From NCBI GenBank assembly GCA_002372175.1, contig DFIS01000007.1, forward strand, positions 1 to 64,000: a stretch of 64,000 nt of DNA, read 5' to 3'. How positions within the stretch are numbered: position 1 is the first letter of the stretch; the number at the start of each line of letters is the position of its first letter. The notes beneath the pieces were generated by a model. It searched no databases. It was not told the DNA's origin and was given only the letters and a program-made list of their open reading frames with translations. The DNA is from Solobacterium sp. UBA3691 (GTDB taxonomy: Bacteria > Bacillota_I > Bacilli_A > Erysipelotrichales > Erysipelotrichaceae). Position numbers and translations under genes: made by a program. This document shows positions 6,724 to 15,900 of this stretch, piece by piece.

Positions 6724-7324
6724 CGTATTCAGGTGTGTTCGGATAATGCTTTACGAAGTTAATGAACGCATAACCGTTCTTCTCTGCTTCCTCACGGCTC
6801 CAGCGGTATTCACGGTGTGAAGTCGTGGTCTTTCCTACTAACATGATAAAGAGTTTCGGGGTATCGCCGCTGTATACAGCAATCGAGTAGTTCATGAATC
6901 TTCCGATACCGCCGATCGTCTGCGGAGAGACATCTTCACGAACTGTATACTGCGGAAACTCTGCTGCCAGGATATCGAGGATCCGCTCCCGGCATGTCTT
7001 ACCGTCTTCCGGTGCTTCGAAGGCAGTCTCGCTGTATGCCGGTGTCTCTCTGCGGGATTCAGCTTTCATCTCTTCTGCAGTCTTTTTAAAGTCCTGTGCC
7101 TGTTCCTGAAGAGTGTCTTTCAGTGAGTTCAGAAAAGCTGATGCTTTTTCTCTGTTTTCTTCACTGGCAGCTTCTTTTGCGGCTTCCTTGAGAGTCTCGG
7201 CACCTTCTTTGGCAGTTTCTTTGAGAGAATTCAGGAAGGCAGAAGCTTTCTGCTTATTTTCTTCACTTGTGACTTCTTTCAGAGCTTCTTTGCCTTCTTT
7301 CAGCAACTTGTCAAACAGTCCCAT
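6695..7324 (-). CDS. Unknown protein with amphipathic SEEN-KASAFLNSLK repeats
   Basis: A 209-residue protein with no signal peptide or membrane span. Residues 1-90 are Lys/Glu/Ala-rich amphipathic helix, with a unit of about 24 residues occurring twice (SEENKQKASAFLNSLKET and SEENREKASAFLNSLKDT), reminiscent of LEA or apolipoprotein-like helices. Residues 105-209 form a separate mixed domain (strands in NYSIAVYSGDTPKLFIMLVGK, then a helix and FVKHYPNTPEYVSKRLHQY) that I do not recognise. AGGAGGT lies 6 nt before the start. It precedes the RT RNA and RT gene on the same strand, so it may be co-transcribed with them. No function is proposed. Confidence 0.6.
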   Translation of the reverse strand: MGLFDKLLKEGKEALKEVTSEENKQKASAFLNSLKETAKEGAETLKEAAKEAASEENREKASAFLNSLKDTLQEQAQDFKKTAEEMKAESRRETPAYSETAFEAPEDGKTCRERILDILAAEFPQYTVREDVSPQTIGGIGRFMNYSIAVYSGDTPKLFIMLVGKTTTSHREYRWSREEAEKNGYAFINFVKHYPNTPEYVSKRLHQYL

Positions 7325-7492
7325 CGCACACCTCCTGTGCAGATATTCATCTACACTTTAATCATAACGTAATTACACCGTAAAGAGAATCACTCCTGCA
7401 GAGACAAGTGTATGCGGGAGAACATGTGATGATCATATGGCAGGAACCCTCTTTTCAACTTTCCGGGTTTGTGGTAAACTAATAAAGCACAT

Positions 7493-7568
7493 GAGTGCTT
7501 AGCTCAGTTGGGAGAGCACTTCCTTGACGTGGAAGGGGTCATGGGTTCGAGTCCCTTAGCGCTCACCA
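7493..7568 (+). tRNA. tRNA-Val (anticodon GAC)
   Basis: The sequence folds as a tRNA cloverleaf. The acceptor stem is GAGTGCT with AGCGCTC, the D arm contains AGCTCAGTTGGGAGAGC, the anticodon stem CTTCC/GGAAG closes the loop TTGACGT with anticodon GAC at 7526-7528, and the T arm is GGGTTCGAGTCCC. The CCA end is encoded (7566-7568). A TGG-extended -10 (TAAACT, about 7475) precedes it and a terminator follows. It sits at the left edge of the restriction-modification island, a usual insertion spot for such islands. Confidence 0.93.
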
Positions 7569-7578
7569 TTGTACATGA

Positions 7579-7605
7579 AGCCGCAGAAATGCGGTTTTAT
7601 TTTTG
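7579..7605 (+). terminator. Terminator of tRNA-Val
   Basis: CCGCA (7581-7585), loop GAAA, TGCGG (7590-7594) then TTTTATTTTT. A compact tetraloop hairpin with a T tract, 12 bp after the CCA end. Confidence 0.85.
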
Positions 7606-7641
7606 TGAATAACAGATAGTCCTGTATTCTTCCGGAAATTC

Positions 7642-7773
7642 AATTTACTCATCACGGCGTTTAATTTACTCATTTTGGACAAAAATGAGTAAATTAAATT
7701 TTTGCAGTGTGATATACTTTAATTACATCATATTTGTAGAAAATGAGTAAATTGATCTGGAAATGAGGTAATT
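7642..7773. promoter_or_regulatory. Operator array of five AATTTACTCAT sites upstream of fic
   Basis: The 11-bp word AATTTACTCAT occurs at 7642-7652 and 7663-7673, and its complement ATGAGTAAATT at 7685-7695 and 7743-7753, with a one-mismatch copy ATGAGGTAATT at 7763-7773. The second and third copies form a palindrome with 14-bp arms around GGAC. The last copy overlaps the ribosome binding site of the Fic gene. An extended -10 (TGATATACT, TATACT at 7713-7718) sits between the palindrome and the downstream sites. This is what an autoregulated operon looks like; the Fic protein itself ends in a winged helix-turn-helix. Confidence 0.65.
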
Positions 7774-7775
7774 GA

Positions 7776-8834
7776 ATGAGGGAGTTCAACTACAAAACTG
7801 AATATATAAAGCTTTTAACACCGGATATTGTGAACATGCTGGCAGTGATCCATGAGTTCAAGGGTGAACAGACCTTGTTCCTGGAAGCGGAAAGTGATCT
7901 TCTTACGCAGCTTCTGGAGATTGCAAAGATCCAGAGTACCGAGGCTTCCAACCGTATTGAAGGCATCATAACAACAGATGAAAGACTGAAGCTCATTGTT
8001 CGTGAAAAGACCTTGCCAAAGACACGAAGCGAAAAAGAAATTGCCGGATATCGTGATGTATTAACAACAATCCATGAAAGCTACGATTACATCCCGCCCC
8101 GTTCTTCCATGATTCTTCAGCTGCACAGAGACTTGTACAAGTTCAGCGGCATGTCGATCGGAGGAAGCTTTAAAAACTCTGATAATATCATCGCAGAGAA
8201 ACTGCCGGACGGAACACAGCGGGTGCGTTTTCAGCCGGTCTCAGCCTGGGAAACCCCGGAGACAATGGACAGGCTGTGTGACGAATATGCACGGTCTGTA
8301 AATGATCCGGAGATGGATCCGCTGCTTTTGATACCCATGTTTATCCTGGATTTCCTTTGTATACATCCGTTTAATGACGGAAACGGACGTATGAGCAGAC
8401 TGCTGACATTGCTTCTTCTTTACAGATCCGGATACATTGTGGGCAAGTATATCAGTATTGAAAAGCTGATCACCGATTCAAAAGAAACATACTATGAAGC
8501 ACTGCAGGCCAGTTCATACGAATGGCATGAAGGGACAAACGATTATCTTCCGTTTGTGCGTTATATGCTTGGCGTCATCGCTGCGGCATACCGTGAATTC
8601 AGCAACCGGGTAAAACTGCTGTCAACAGGTGGCTTCACGAAAGCAGAGCGTATCCGTGAGCTGATCAAAGAACACATCGGCAGGATCACAAAAGCCGAAA
8701 TCATGGAATTGTGTCCGGATATTAGCCAGGCCACAATACAGAGGACTCTGTCAGAATTACTGGCGGATGGTGAAATTACCAAAATCGGCGGCGGCCGGTA
8801 TACATCATACATATGGAACGGAGAAGACAAATGA
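7776..8834 (+). CDS. Fic-family AMP transferase with C-terminal winged HTH
   Basis: A 352-residue Fic protein, which transfers AMP (or a related nucleotide moiety) from a nucleotide to target hydroxyl groups. The catalytic motif HPFNDGNGR is at 197-205 and includes the essential His197. An N-terminal inhibitory motif SNRIEG (58-63) matches the S/T-xxx-E-G/N pattern that blocks ATP, with Glu62 as the obstructing residue, so this is a self-inhibited Fic. Residues 290-345 form a winged helix-turn-helix (ERIRELIKEHIGRITKAEI...). It is the first gene of the hsd operon; its stop overlaps the hsdM start (ATGA). Its HTH may bind the repeats upstream. Its target is unknown. Confidence 0.88.
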   Translation: MREFNYKTEYIKLLTPDIVNMLAVIHEFKGEQTLFLEAESDLLTQLLEIAKIQSTEASNRIEGIITTDERLKLIVREKTLPKTRSEKEIAGYRDVLTTIHESYDYIPPRSSMILQLHRDLYKFSGMSIGGSFKNSDNIIAEKLPDGTQRVRFQPVSAWETPETMDRLCDEYARSVNDPEMDPLLLIPMFILDFLCIHPFNDGNGRMSRLLTLLLLYRSGYIVGKYISIEKLITDSKETYYEALQASSYEWHEGTNDYLPFVRYMLGVIAAAYREFSNRVKLLSTGGFTKAERIRELIKEHIGRITKAEIMELCPDISQATIQRTLSELLADGEITKIGGGRYTSYIWNGEDK

Positions 8835-10333
8835 TTACTGGTGAACTGAAAAACAAAATTGATGGCTTATGGGATATATTCGCGGCAGGCGGATTGGTGA
8901 ATCCTCTGGATGTGATCGAGCAGATCACATACCTGATGTTCATTCATGATCTGGATGATTCAGACAATCTTAGAGCTAAAGAAGCAGCAATGCTTGGCCT
9001 GCCATATAAGAGTATCTTTGCGAATGAGATACAGATCGGCGATCGGACTGTAGATGGCCAGCAGCTGAAATGGAGCGTATTCCATGACTTTCCTGCCGGC
9101 AAGATGTACAGCGTTGTACAGGAATGGGTTTTCCCTTTTATCAAGAATCTCCACGGAGATAAAAACAGCGCGTATTCCAAATACATGGATGATGCAATCT
9201 TCAAACTGCCAACGCCGCTTCTTCTGTCAAAAGTGGTAGATTCTCTGGACGACATTTACACATTAATGAATGAATCTCAGTCGGCAGACGTACGCGGTGA
9301 TACATACGAATATCTTCTTTCCAAGATATCCCAGTCCGGACGTAACGGGCAGTTCAGGACACCGAGACATATTATCCGTATGATGGTAGAACTGATGGAT
9401 CCTAAAGCAGATGATGTTATATGTGATCCAGCATGCGGAACATCCGGCTTCCTTGTTACAGCAGCAGAATACCTCAAGGAAACAAGAAAGAACGAAATCT
9501 TCTTTAACAAGCAGAAGAAGGATCACTATATGAATCACATGTTCTTCGGGTATGACATGGATCGTACCATGCTCAGAATCGGAGCTATGAACATGATGAC
9601 TCACGGAATAGAAAATCCTTATATCGAATACCGTGACAGTCTTTCGGATCAGAACCCGGACAAGGAAAAGTATTCATTGATCCTAGCAAATCCTCCGTTT
9701 AAAGGGAGCCTGGATTATGACACAGTTTCAGCAGATCTGCTTAAAGTATGTAAAACAAAGAAAACAGAGCTTTTATTCCTGACACTGTTCCTGAGAATGT
9801 TAAAAACAGGCGGCAGATGTGCATGTATTGTACCGGATGGTGTGTTGTTCGGATCCTCAACTGCACACAAAGCGATTCGTAAGACCATTGTTGATGAAAA
9901 CCGTCTGGAAGCTGTCATATCCATGCCTTCAGGAGTCTTCAAACCATACGCCGGTGTATCAACCGCAATCCTTGTCTTTACCAAAACAGGATACGGTGGT
10001 ACAGATAACGTCTGGTTCTATGATATGCACGCTGATGGTTTCTCCCTTGATGACAAGAGAACACCTGTTGCGGAAAACGATATTCCGGATATTATTGCAA
10101 GATTTAAGAATATCGAAGCTGAAAAAGTTCATAAGAGAACAGAACAGTCGTTTATGGTTCCTAAGGATGAAATCATAAATAACGACTATGATCTTTCCAT
10201 CAACAAATACAAGAAGACAGAATATGTACCTGTTGAATACCCCAGCACAGTAGAAATCATGGCTGAACTGGATAAGATCGAACAGGAAATTAGTACTGAG
10301 ATGAAAGCTCTCAGAGACTTGTTAGGATTATAA
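8831..10333 (+). CDS. hsdM: Type I restriction-modification methyltransferase subunit (HsdM)
   Basis: A 500-residue N6-adenine DNA methyltransferase subunit that works with HsdS to modify the recognition site. An N-terminal helical domain (1-150) precedes the SAM-binding motif I DPACGTSGFL (199-208) and the catalytic motif IV NPPF (287-290); FRTPRHI is the conserved lead-in. The start at 8831 (MITGELKNKIDGLW) forms an ATGA overlap with fic and has GGAGAA upstream, better than the in-frame ATG 18 bp earlier. hsdS follows 22 bp after the stop. Base composition is more AT-rich than the flanking core genes. Confidence 0.93.
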   Translation: MITGELKNKIDGLWDIFAAGGLVNPLDVIEQITYLMFIHDLDDSDNLRAKEAAMLGLPYKSIFANEIQIGDRTVDGQQLKWSVFHDFPAGKMYSVVQEWVFPFIKNLHGDKNSAYSKYMDDAIFKLPTPLLLSKVVDSLDDIYTLMNESQSADVRGDTYEYLLSKISQSGRNGQFRTPRHIIRMMVELMDPKADDVICDPACGTSGFLVTAAEYLKETRKNEIFFNKQKKDHYMNHMFFGYDMDRTMLRIGAMNMMTHGIENPYIEYRDSLSDQNPDKEKYSLILANPPFKGSLDYDTVSADLLKVCKTKKTELLFLTLFLRMLKTGGRCACIVPDGVLFGSSTAHKAIRKTIVDENRLEAVISMPSGVFKPYAGVSTAILVFTKTGYGGTDNVWFYDMHADGFSLDDKRTPVAENDIPDIIARFKNIEAEKVHKRTEQSFMVPKDEIINNDYDLSINKYKKTEYVPVEYPSTVEIMAELDKIEQEISTEMKALRDLLGL

Positions 10334-10355
10334 ATTGAGATTTGTGGGGATGATT

Positions 10356-11501
10356 ATGGACTATAAGTTGGAGGATTTATTCGATCTTCAGATGGGAAAA
10401 ACACCCGCGCGAAGCAATCCTGATTACTGGAACTCAAACGATCATAAATGGATTTCAATCGGAGATCTATCACGATGTAAGAAATACATTGAAGATACTA
10501 AAGAATATATTTCAGATAAAGCCGTTAAAGAGAGTGGAATCAGCATCATTCCTGCAGACACAGTGGTAATGAGTTTCAAACTATCGATAGGGAAAACAGC
10601 CATAGTACCTGAATCCATGTATTCTAATGAGGCTATTATGTCTTTTCGAGATAAACATGTGGTGGATCTTTTGCCGGACTACATATACTACATGTTTTTG
10701 AGCAAAGATTGGGATGATGGTACAAATAAAGCTGTGATGGGCAAAACCCTCAATAAAGCCACTCTTTCTAAGATTAAAGTTAAGATACACAGTATTGCGG
10801 AACAAAAAGAGATCGTTCAAATCCTAGATAAAGTGAACTCGATAATAGAGGCGCGTCAATCGGAACTTCAACAACTTGATGACCTCATCAAAGCCCGATT
10901 TGTCGAGATGTTTGGAGATCCGGTAAGTAATCCATTTGAGTTACCAATAAAAAAACTGTCTGAACTTGGATCTCTGGATCGAGGAAGATCACAGCACAGG
11001 CCAAGAAACGCTCCGGAGTTGTTAGGCGGTCCGTATCCTTTAATCCAAACAGGAGAGGTTTCAGCAGCCGGATTGTATATTACTGAATATCATAGTACAT
11101 ATACTGAACTTGGCTTAAAACAAAGCAGAATGTGGAAAGCAGGTACGTTGTGTATCACAATCGCAGCCAATATAGCACAGACAGCAATAATGACTTTTGA
11201 CGCGTGCTTTCCTGATAGCGTTGTTGGATTTGTTCCTTACAATGAAGTCAGTGCGTTATACATGCACTATTGGTTTGGTTTCTTCCAAAAGATACTTGAG
11301 GAGCAAGCACCCCAAGTTGCTCAGAAAAACATAAATCTAAAGATATTATCAGATTTGAACGTCGTTGTTCCTGAAAAAAAGGTACTAAACCAGTTTGAAG
11401 CGTTTGTTAAACAGGTCGACAAATCAAAAGTTGTCGTTCAGAAAGCTTTGGATGAGGCACAGGTCCTGTTTGACAGCCTGATGCAGCAGTATTTCGGGTG
11501 A
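10356..11501 (+). CDS. hsdS: Type I restriction-modification specificity subunit (HsdS)
   Basis: A 381-residue DNA-recognition subunit with two target-recognition domains. The first opens MDYKLEDLFDLQMGKTPAR and the second follows ELPIKKLSELGSLDRGR at about residue 200. Between them is the conserved helical spacer EQKEIVQILDKVNSIIEARQ...LIKARFVEMFGDP, which sets the distance between half-sites; a matching helix ends the protein. The ATG at 10356 has GGGG at 6-nt spacing and is preferred to TTG 10335 or ATG 10350. Composition is markedly AT-rich, usual for exchanged specificity genes. The target sequence cannot be predicted by eye. Confidence 0.9.
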   Translation: MDYKLEDLFDLQMGKTPARSNPDYWNSNDHKWISIGDLSRCKKYIEDTKEYISDKAVKESGISIIPADTVVMSFKLSIGKTAIVPESMYSNEAIMSFRDKHVVDLLPDYIYYMFLSKDWDDGTNKAVMGKTLNKATLSKIKVKIHSIAEQKEIVQILDKVNSIIEARQSELQQLDDLIKARFVEMFGDPVSNPFELPIKKLSELGSLDRGRSQHRPRNAPELLGGPYPLIQTGEVSAAGLYITEYHSTYTELGLKQSRMWKAGTLCITIAANIAQTAIMTFDACFPDSVVGFVPYNEVSALYMHYWFGFFQKILEEQAPQVAQKNINLKILSDLNVVVPEKKVLNQFEAFVKQVDKSKVVVQKALDEAQVLFDSLMQQYFG

Positions 11502-11509
11502 GGTCGTAT

Positions 11510-12121
11510 ATGGATAAATATACAATAGAATTAGGTAAATACCAGGACTGCCTCTATGAGATAAAAAAACGAATTGAAGTAATTGGAGATCATATCAATA
11601 AAAAGACTACAGAGAAATATTTGATTATCGAAGTCGAAACTGTCTGTTTACAGTTTAGGAAGATAATTGAGAAGATAATGCTCATGTCTTTGGTTGCTAA
11701 TAAGAAGGCATATGCGGAGCAAAATGAAAAATACGCAAGGCATTATCACGCAAAACACATTATGAGGGATCTAGAGAGGATAAATCCCGATTTCTATCCT
11801 GTGCCGTTAATTCGAATAAAAAAAGAAAATGACTATGACGAGTTGAAGACAATTGATGCAGGATATCTAATGAAAGACGAGTTGGTAAAGATTTATGAGA
11901 CTTGTGGCGGGATGATGCATGCCCATAATCCGTTTTCAGCAAATAAGCCGATAGAAGATATACAAAAAGAATTCCCTGTTTGGTTGACAAAAATATGCCT
12001 ACTTCTTAATCATCATCAAATTACACTTTTGGGAGGAAAACTAATGGTTGTCGCCTTGATGGAAAGGGCTGATAATGGTCTTCCGCAAGCAGTGATATTT
12101 GAAAAAGAAGAGGAGGATTGA
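11510..12121 (+). CDS. Unknown protein in the hsd operon
   Basis: A 203-residue protein that I do not recognise. It is mostly helical and charged (KYQDCLYEIKKRIEVIGDHINKK, then EVETVCLQFRKIIEKIMLMSLV), with a His-rich stretch YARHYHAKHIMRDLERINPDF and a C-terminal strand-rich part ending in an EKEEED tail. No membrane span or signal is visible. The ATG at 11510 has GAGGT at 5 nt; a GTG at 11498 overlapping the hsdS stop has no ribosome binding site. It lies between hsdS and the hsdR genes, so it probably travels with the restriction system as an accessory or second defence component. A HEPN-like fold would be one guess, unproved. Confidence 0.55.
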   Translation: MDKYTIELGKYQDCLYEIKKRIEVIGDHINKKTTEKYLIIEVETVCLQFRKIIEKIMLMSLVANKKAYAEQNEKYARHYHAKHIMRDLERINPDFYPVPLIRIKKENDYDELKTIDAGYLMKDELVKIYETCGGMMHAHNPFSANKPIEDIQKEFPVWLTKICLLLNHHQITLLGGKLMVVALMERADNGLPQAVIFEKEEED

Positions 12122-12129
12122 AAAAGCTT

Positions 12130-12863
12130 ATGAACGACTTTGACCTCTTCACAAAAGAACAAGATTTCGCACCATTTGCGGAGCCTGCTGCATCGGCTAA
12201 GCGCATCTGCCAGATCGACCCTGCCGCCTGCGTGCTGAACTGCCGGACGGCGGATCACGAAGGAGCAGGCAGCGTTGTGCCTGGGGAATCTGTTCATCTT
12301 CTTGGATTTTGTTACCTACTGCTACTCTGAAGATTATCAGGAAGGGACCTTTGATCGGTCCCTGCTGAAGCAGGATTCTTCTGCAGCTATTTCTATCATC
12401 AATACCGAGGCAGAGCTGAAGCTGGAAGAGCTTATGGCGGAAACCGCTGGATATTTCCGAATGCAAGACGCGCAAGCTCTATATTGACGCCATGCTGGAG
12501 GATGTCGGCTGGATCGAGGGAAAGAACTGGATCAACGAGTATGAGATTTCTGGTATGCCTAATAAGTCCGAGGTGGGTTATGCCGACTATGCGCTGATGG
12601 GCGACGATGGGCGGATCTTGGCTGTAATTGAGACCAAGCGTACCTGCGTGGATTTTGCCAAGGGCCGTCAGCAAGCCAAGCTGTACGCCGATCTGATTGA
12701 GAAGAAGCAAGGCCGCCGTCCGGTGGGATTCCTGACCAACGGCTTTGATACCCGCATCGTGGGCAATCAGTATCCGGAGCGTAAAGTCGCGACTTTCTAT
12801 TCCAAGCGGGATTTGGAAAAGCTGTTCAATCTACAGAGCATCAGTCACAATGATTATGTTTAG
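12130..12863 (+). pseudogene. hsdR remnant (N-terminal part, two out-of-frame deletions)
   Basis: Three frame-shifted pieces match, in order, the N-terminal third of the intact HsdR that follows. MNDFDLFTKEQDFAPFAEPA...CVLNCR matches residues 1-39; CLGNLFIFLDFVTYCYSEDY (about 12275) matches 111-130; CKTRKLYIDAMLEDVGWIEGKNW to LEKLFNLQS matches 191-315. Roughly 62 residues are lost between the first two pieces and roughly 23 between the last two, both changing frame, and everything after residue 315 is gone, including the whole helicase. The PD-(D/E)xK core (ADY...AVIETKRT) survives in one frame. The piece is visibly more GC-rich than the adjoining hsdR, so it came from a different allele or donor. 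Confidence 0.8.
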
Positions 12864-12931
12864 ATGTTTTATTATATAGGTGTTATACATAGAAGTACTA
12901 TCCGTGTTTCTCATCCTGGAGGAATGGCATT

Positions 12932-15900
12932 ATGACAAACTTTGACTTTCTGAAAAAAGAAGAACAGTTTTCTCCCTTTGCGGATGCTGCAATAGCGGCA
13001 GAAAAGATCTACAGCATTGATCCTGATGCATGTGTTTTAAACTGCCGGCGATCGATGGAGTTTGCTGTGAAGTGGATGTATTCCGTAGATGGGGATCTGG
13101 AAATGCCATATCAGAATACTCTGAACAGTCTGATGAGTGAAGAAACATTCCGGGATATTGTTGGTGCTGATCTGTGGCGGAGAATGGATTTTATCCGGCG
13201 GATGGGAAACTACGCGGCACACAATTCTTCAAAAAAGATTACTGCGGATCGTGCTGAGCTGTGCTTGGAAAACCTGTTCTATTTTCTGGACTTTATAGCG
13301 TATTGTTACGGAACAGATTATGAAGAGAATCATTTTGATCAAACTCTCATAGGGACGGAAGATACGCAGGCAATGCCTGTTATTACTGATGTCGATCTGG
13401 ATAAACTGATTGCAGAGAATAAGGCTTTAAAGGAAGAGTTGACTGCTCGCCGTGAAGAACAGGCGCAGACCTATGTTCCTAAGCCCCTGGATCTCTCCGA
13501 ATATAAGACAAGAAAAATATATATTGATTCCATGCTGCTGGATGCTGGATGGGTTGAAGGCAAGAACTGGCTGAATGAAGTAGAACTGGATGGAATGCCT
13601 AATCCTTCGGGTGTTGGATATGCAGATTATGTTTTGTATGGAGATGATGGAAGACCACTTGCTGTTATTGAGGCAAAACGGACATGTGTGGATGTTTCAA
13701 AAGGCCGTCAGCAGGCTAAATTGTATGCGGATCTGCTGGAAGAAAAATACCATCGGCGTCCGGTGATCTTCCTGACAAATGGCTTTGAAACACATATTAC
13801 GGATAATCTGTATCCGGAAAGAAGATGTGCAGCTATATATTCAAAGCGTGATCTGGAAAAACTGTTTAATCTGCAGACAATGCGAACAAGTCTTGCACAT
13901 GTAATGATTGATCAATCAATCGCCGGAAGATACTATCAGGAGAGTGCTATTAAAGCTGTCTGCGAGGCCTTTGATAAAAGAAATCGAAGAAAAGCTTTGC
14001 TCGTTATGGCAACCGGTTCCGGAAAAACCAGAACTGTCATAGAACTGTGTAATGTGCTTCTGCAGCATGGATGGGTTAAGAATATTCTCTTCCTTGCTGA
14101 CAGGAATTCTCTTGTTACACAGGCTAAACGCAGCTTTGTGAATCTTCTTCCTGATCTTTCTGTAACAAACCTTGTGGAAGAGAAAGATAATTACTCTGCT
14201 CACTGCGTTTTTTCGACTTATCAGACAATGTATAACGTCATCGACTCTGTATCGGATGCTGAGGGAAAGCTGTTTACATGCGGACATTTTGATCTTGTGA
14301 TCTGTGACGAAGCGCATCGCTCCATTTATAACAAATATCAGGATATCTTTAACTACTTTGATGCTCCTCTTGTAGGACTTACAGCCACTCCAAAAGACGA
14401 AATCGACAAGAACACTTATGAAGTTTTTGAACTTGAAAATGGTGTTCCTACATATGGTTATGAGCTGGCTCAGGCTGTAAAAGATGGTTACCTCGTTAAT
14501 TTCGTATCTGTTGAGACGACATTAAAGTTTATCCAGCAGGGAATTGTTTATGATGATCTCACCGACGAAGAAAAGAAAATCTATGAAGATACTTTTGAGG
14601 ATGAGGAAGGTAACGTTCCGGATGCCATTAACTCTTCTGCATTGAATGAGTGGATCTTTAATGAAGATACGATCAAAGAAGTACTTCATATTCTGATGAC
14701 AGAAGGCTTGAAAATCGACTATGGCAACAAGATAGGAAAATCAATTATATTTGCGAAGAACCATACACACGCTGAAAAGATTCTTGAAATATTTAACAAA
14801 GAGTATCCGGATCTTCCGGGATATGCAAATGTGATCGATAACTACATCAAGTATGCACAGAGTGCTATTGATGAGTTTTCAGATCCAAAGAAACTGCCTC
14901 AGATTGCCATTTCAGTGGATATGCTCGATACAGGCATCGATGTTCCGGAGGTTTTGAATCTTGTCTTCTTTAAGAAGGTCATGAGTAAAGCCAAGTTCTG
15001 GCAGATGATCGGCAGAGGTACAAGACTGTGTCCCAATCTGATTGATGGCGCTGACAAAACAAAATTCTATATATTTGATTTCTGCGGGAACTTTGAATTT
15101 TTCCGTATGAATAAAGGTATGCCGACCGCAAACATGATCGCACTGCAAGGCGCAATCTTCCACTTGAAAGCACAGATCGCCTACAAGCTTCAGGATATTG
15201 CATACCAGACACCGGATCTGATTGAATTCAGAAAGCAGCTGGTGGATGATATGGTGCGCCAGGTAAAGAAATTGAACAAAGAGAACTTCGCTGTGAAACA
15301 GCACCTGAAATATGTGGACCTGTATTCCAATCCGGATAATTATAATGCACTGACTTATGAAGACACATTGTTGATGGCACAGGAGCTTGCGCCTTTGATC
15401 ACACCTGAAAGAGAAGAACCCAAGGCTCTGAGATTTGATGCGCTGATGTATGGTATTGAGCTTGCTTATCTGGCCGGGAAGAAATATAAAAGAGCCCGCA
15501 ATGATCTGATGAAGAAAGTTAATGCAATCGCCAGCGTTGCAAATATACCTGAGATCATGGCTCAATCGGACCTGATCAATCAGATTCTTCATACGGATTA
15601 TGTCGATAATGCAGGCATAAATGAATTCGAGAATATACGTGAGAATTTACGTGATCTGATCAAATATATCCCGATCGTCAAGATAAGATATGATACTGAT
15701 TTCACTGACGAGATCTTATCCATGGAGTGGAAAGAGTCAGAACTGGAAAATGATGATCTGAAAAATTATAAAGCCAAAGCTGAATTCTATGTCCGACAGC
15801 ATCAGGATATGGCAGTAATATCAAAATTGAAGAGTAATATTCCGCTGACAGAAACAGATGTCGAAATGCTTGAAGATATCATGTGGAACGAGCTTGGTAC

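Noticed and set aside
7540..7568. tRNA-Val 3' end as an attL site
   Set aside because: No repeat of the tRNA 3' end is seen near 16200-16550 and no integrase gene is in the island.
12492..12863. Stand-alone PD-(D/E)xK nuclease ORF
   Set aside because: It is part of the hsdR remnant, has no ribosome binding site, and its frame continues matching HsdR upstream of the ATG.
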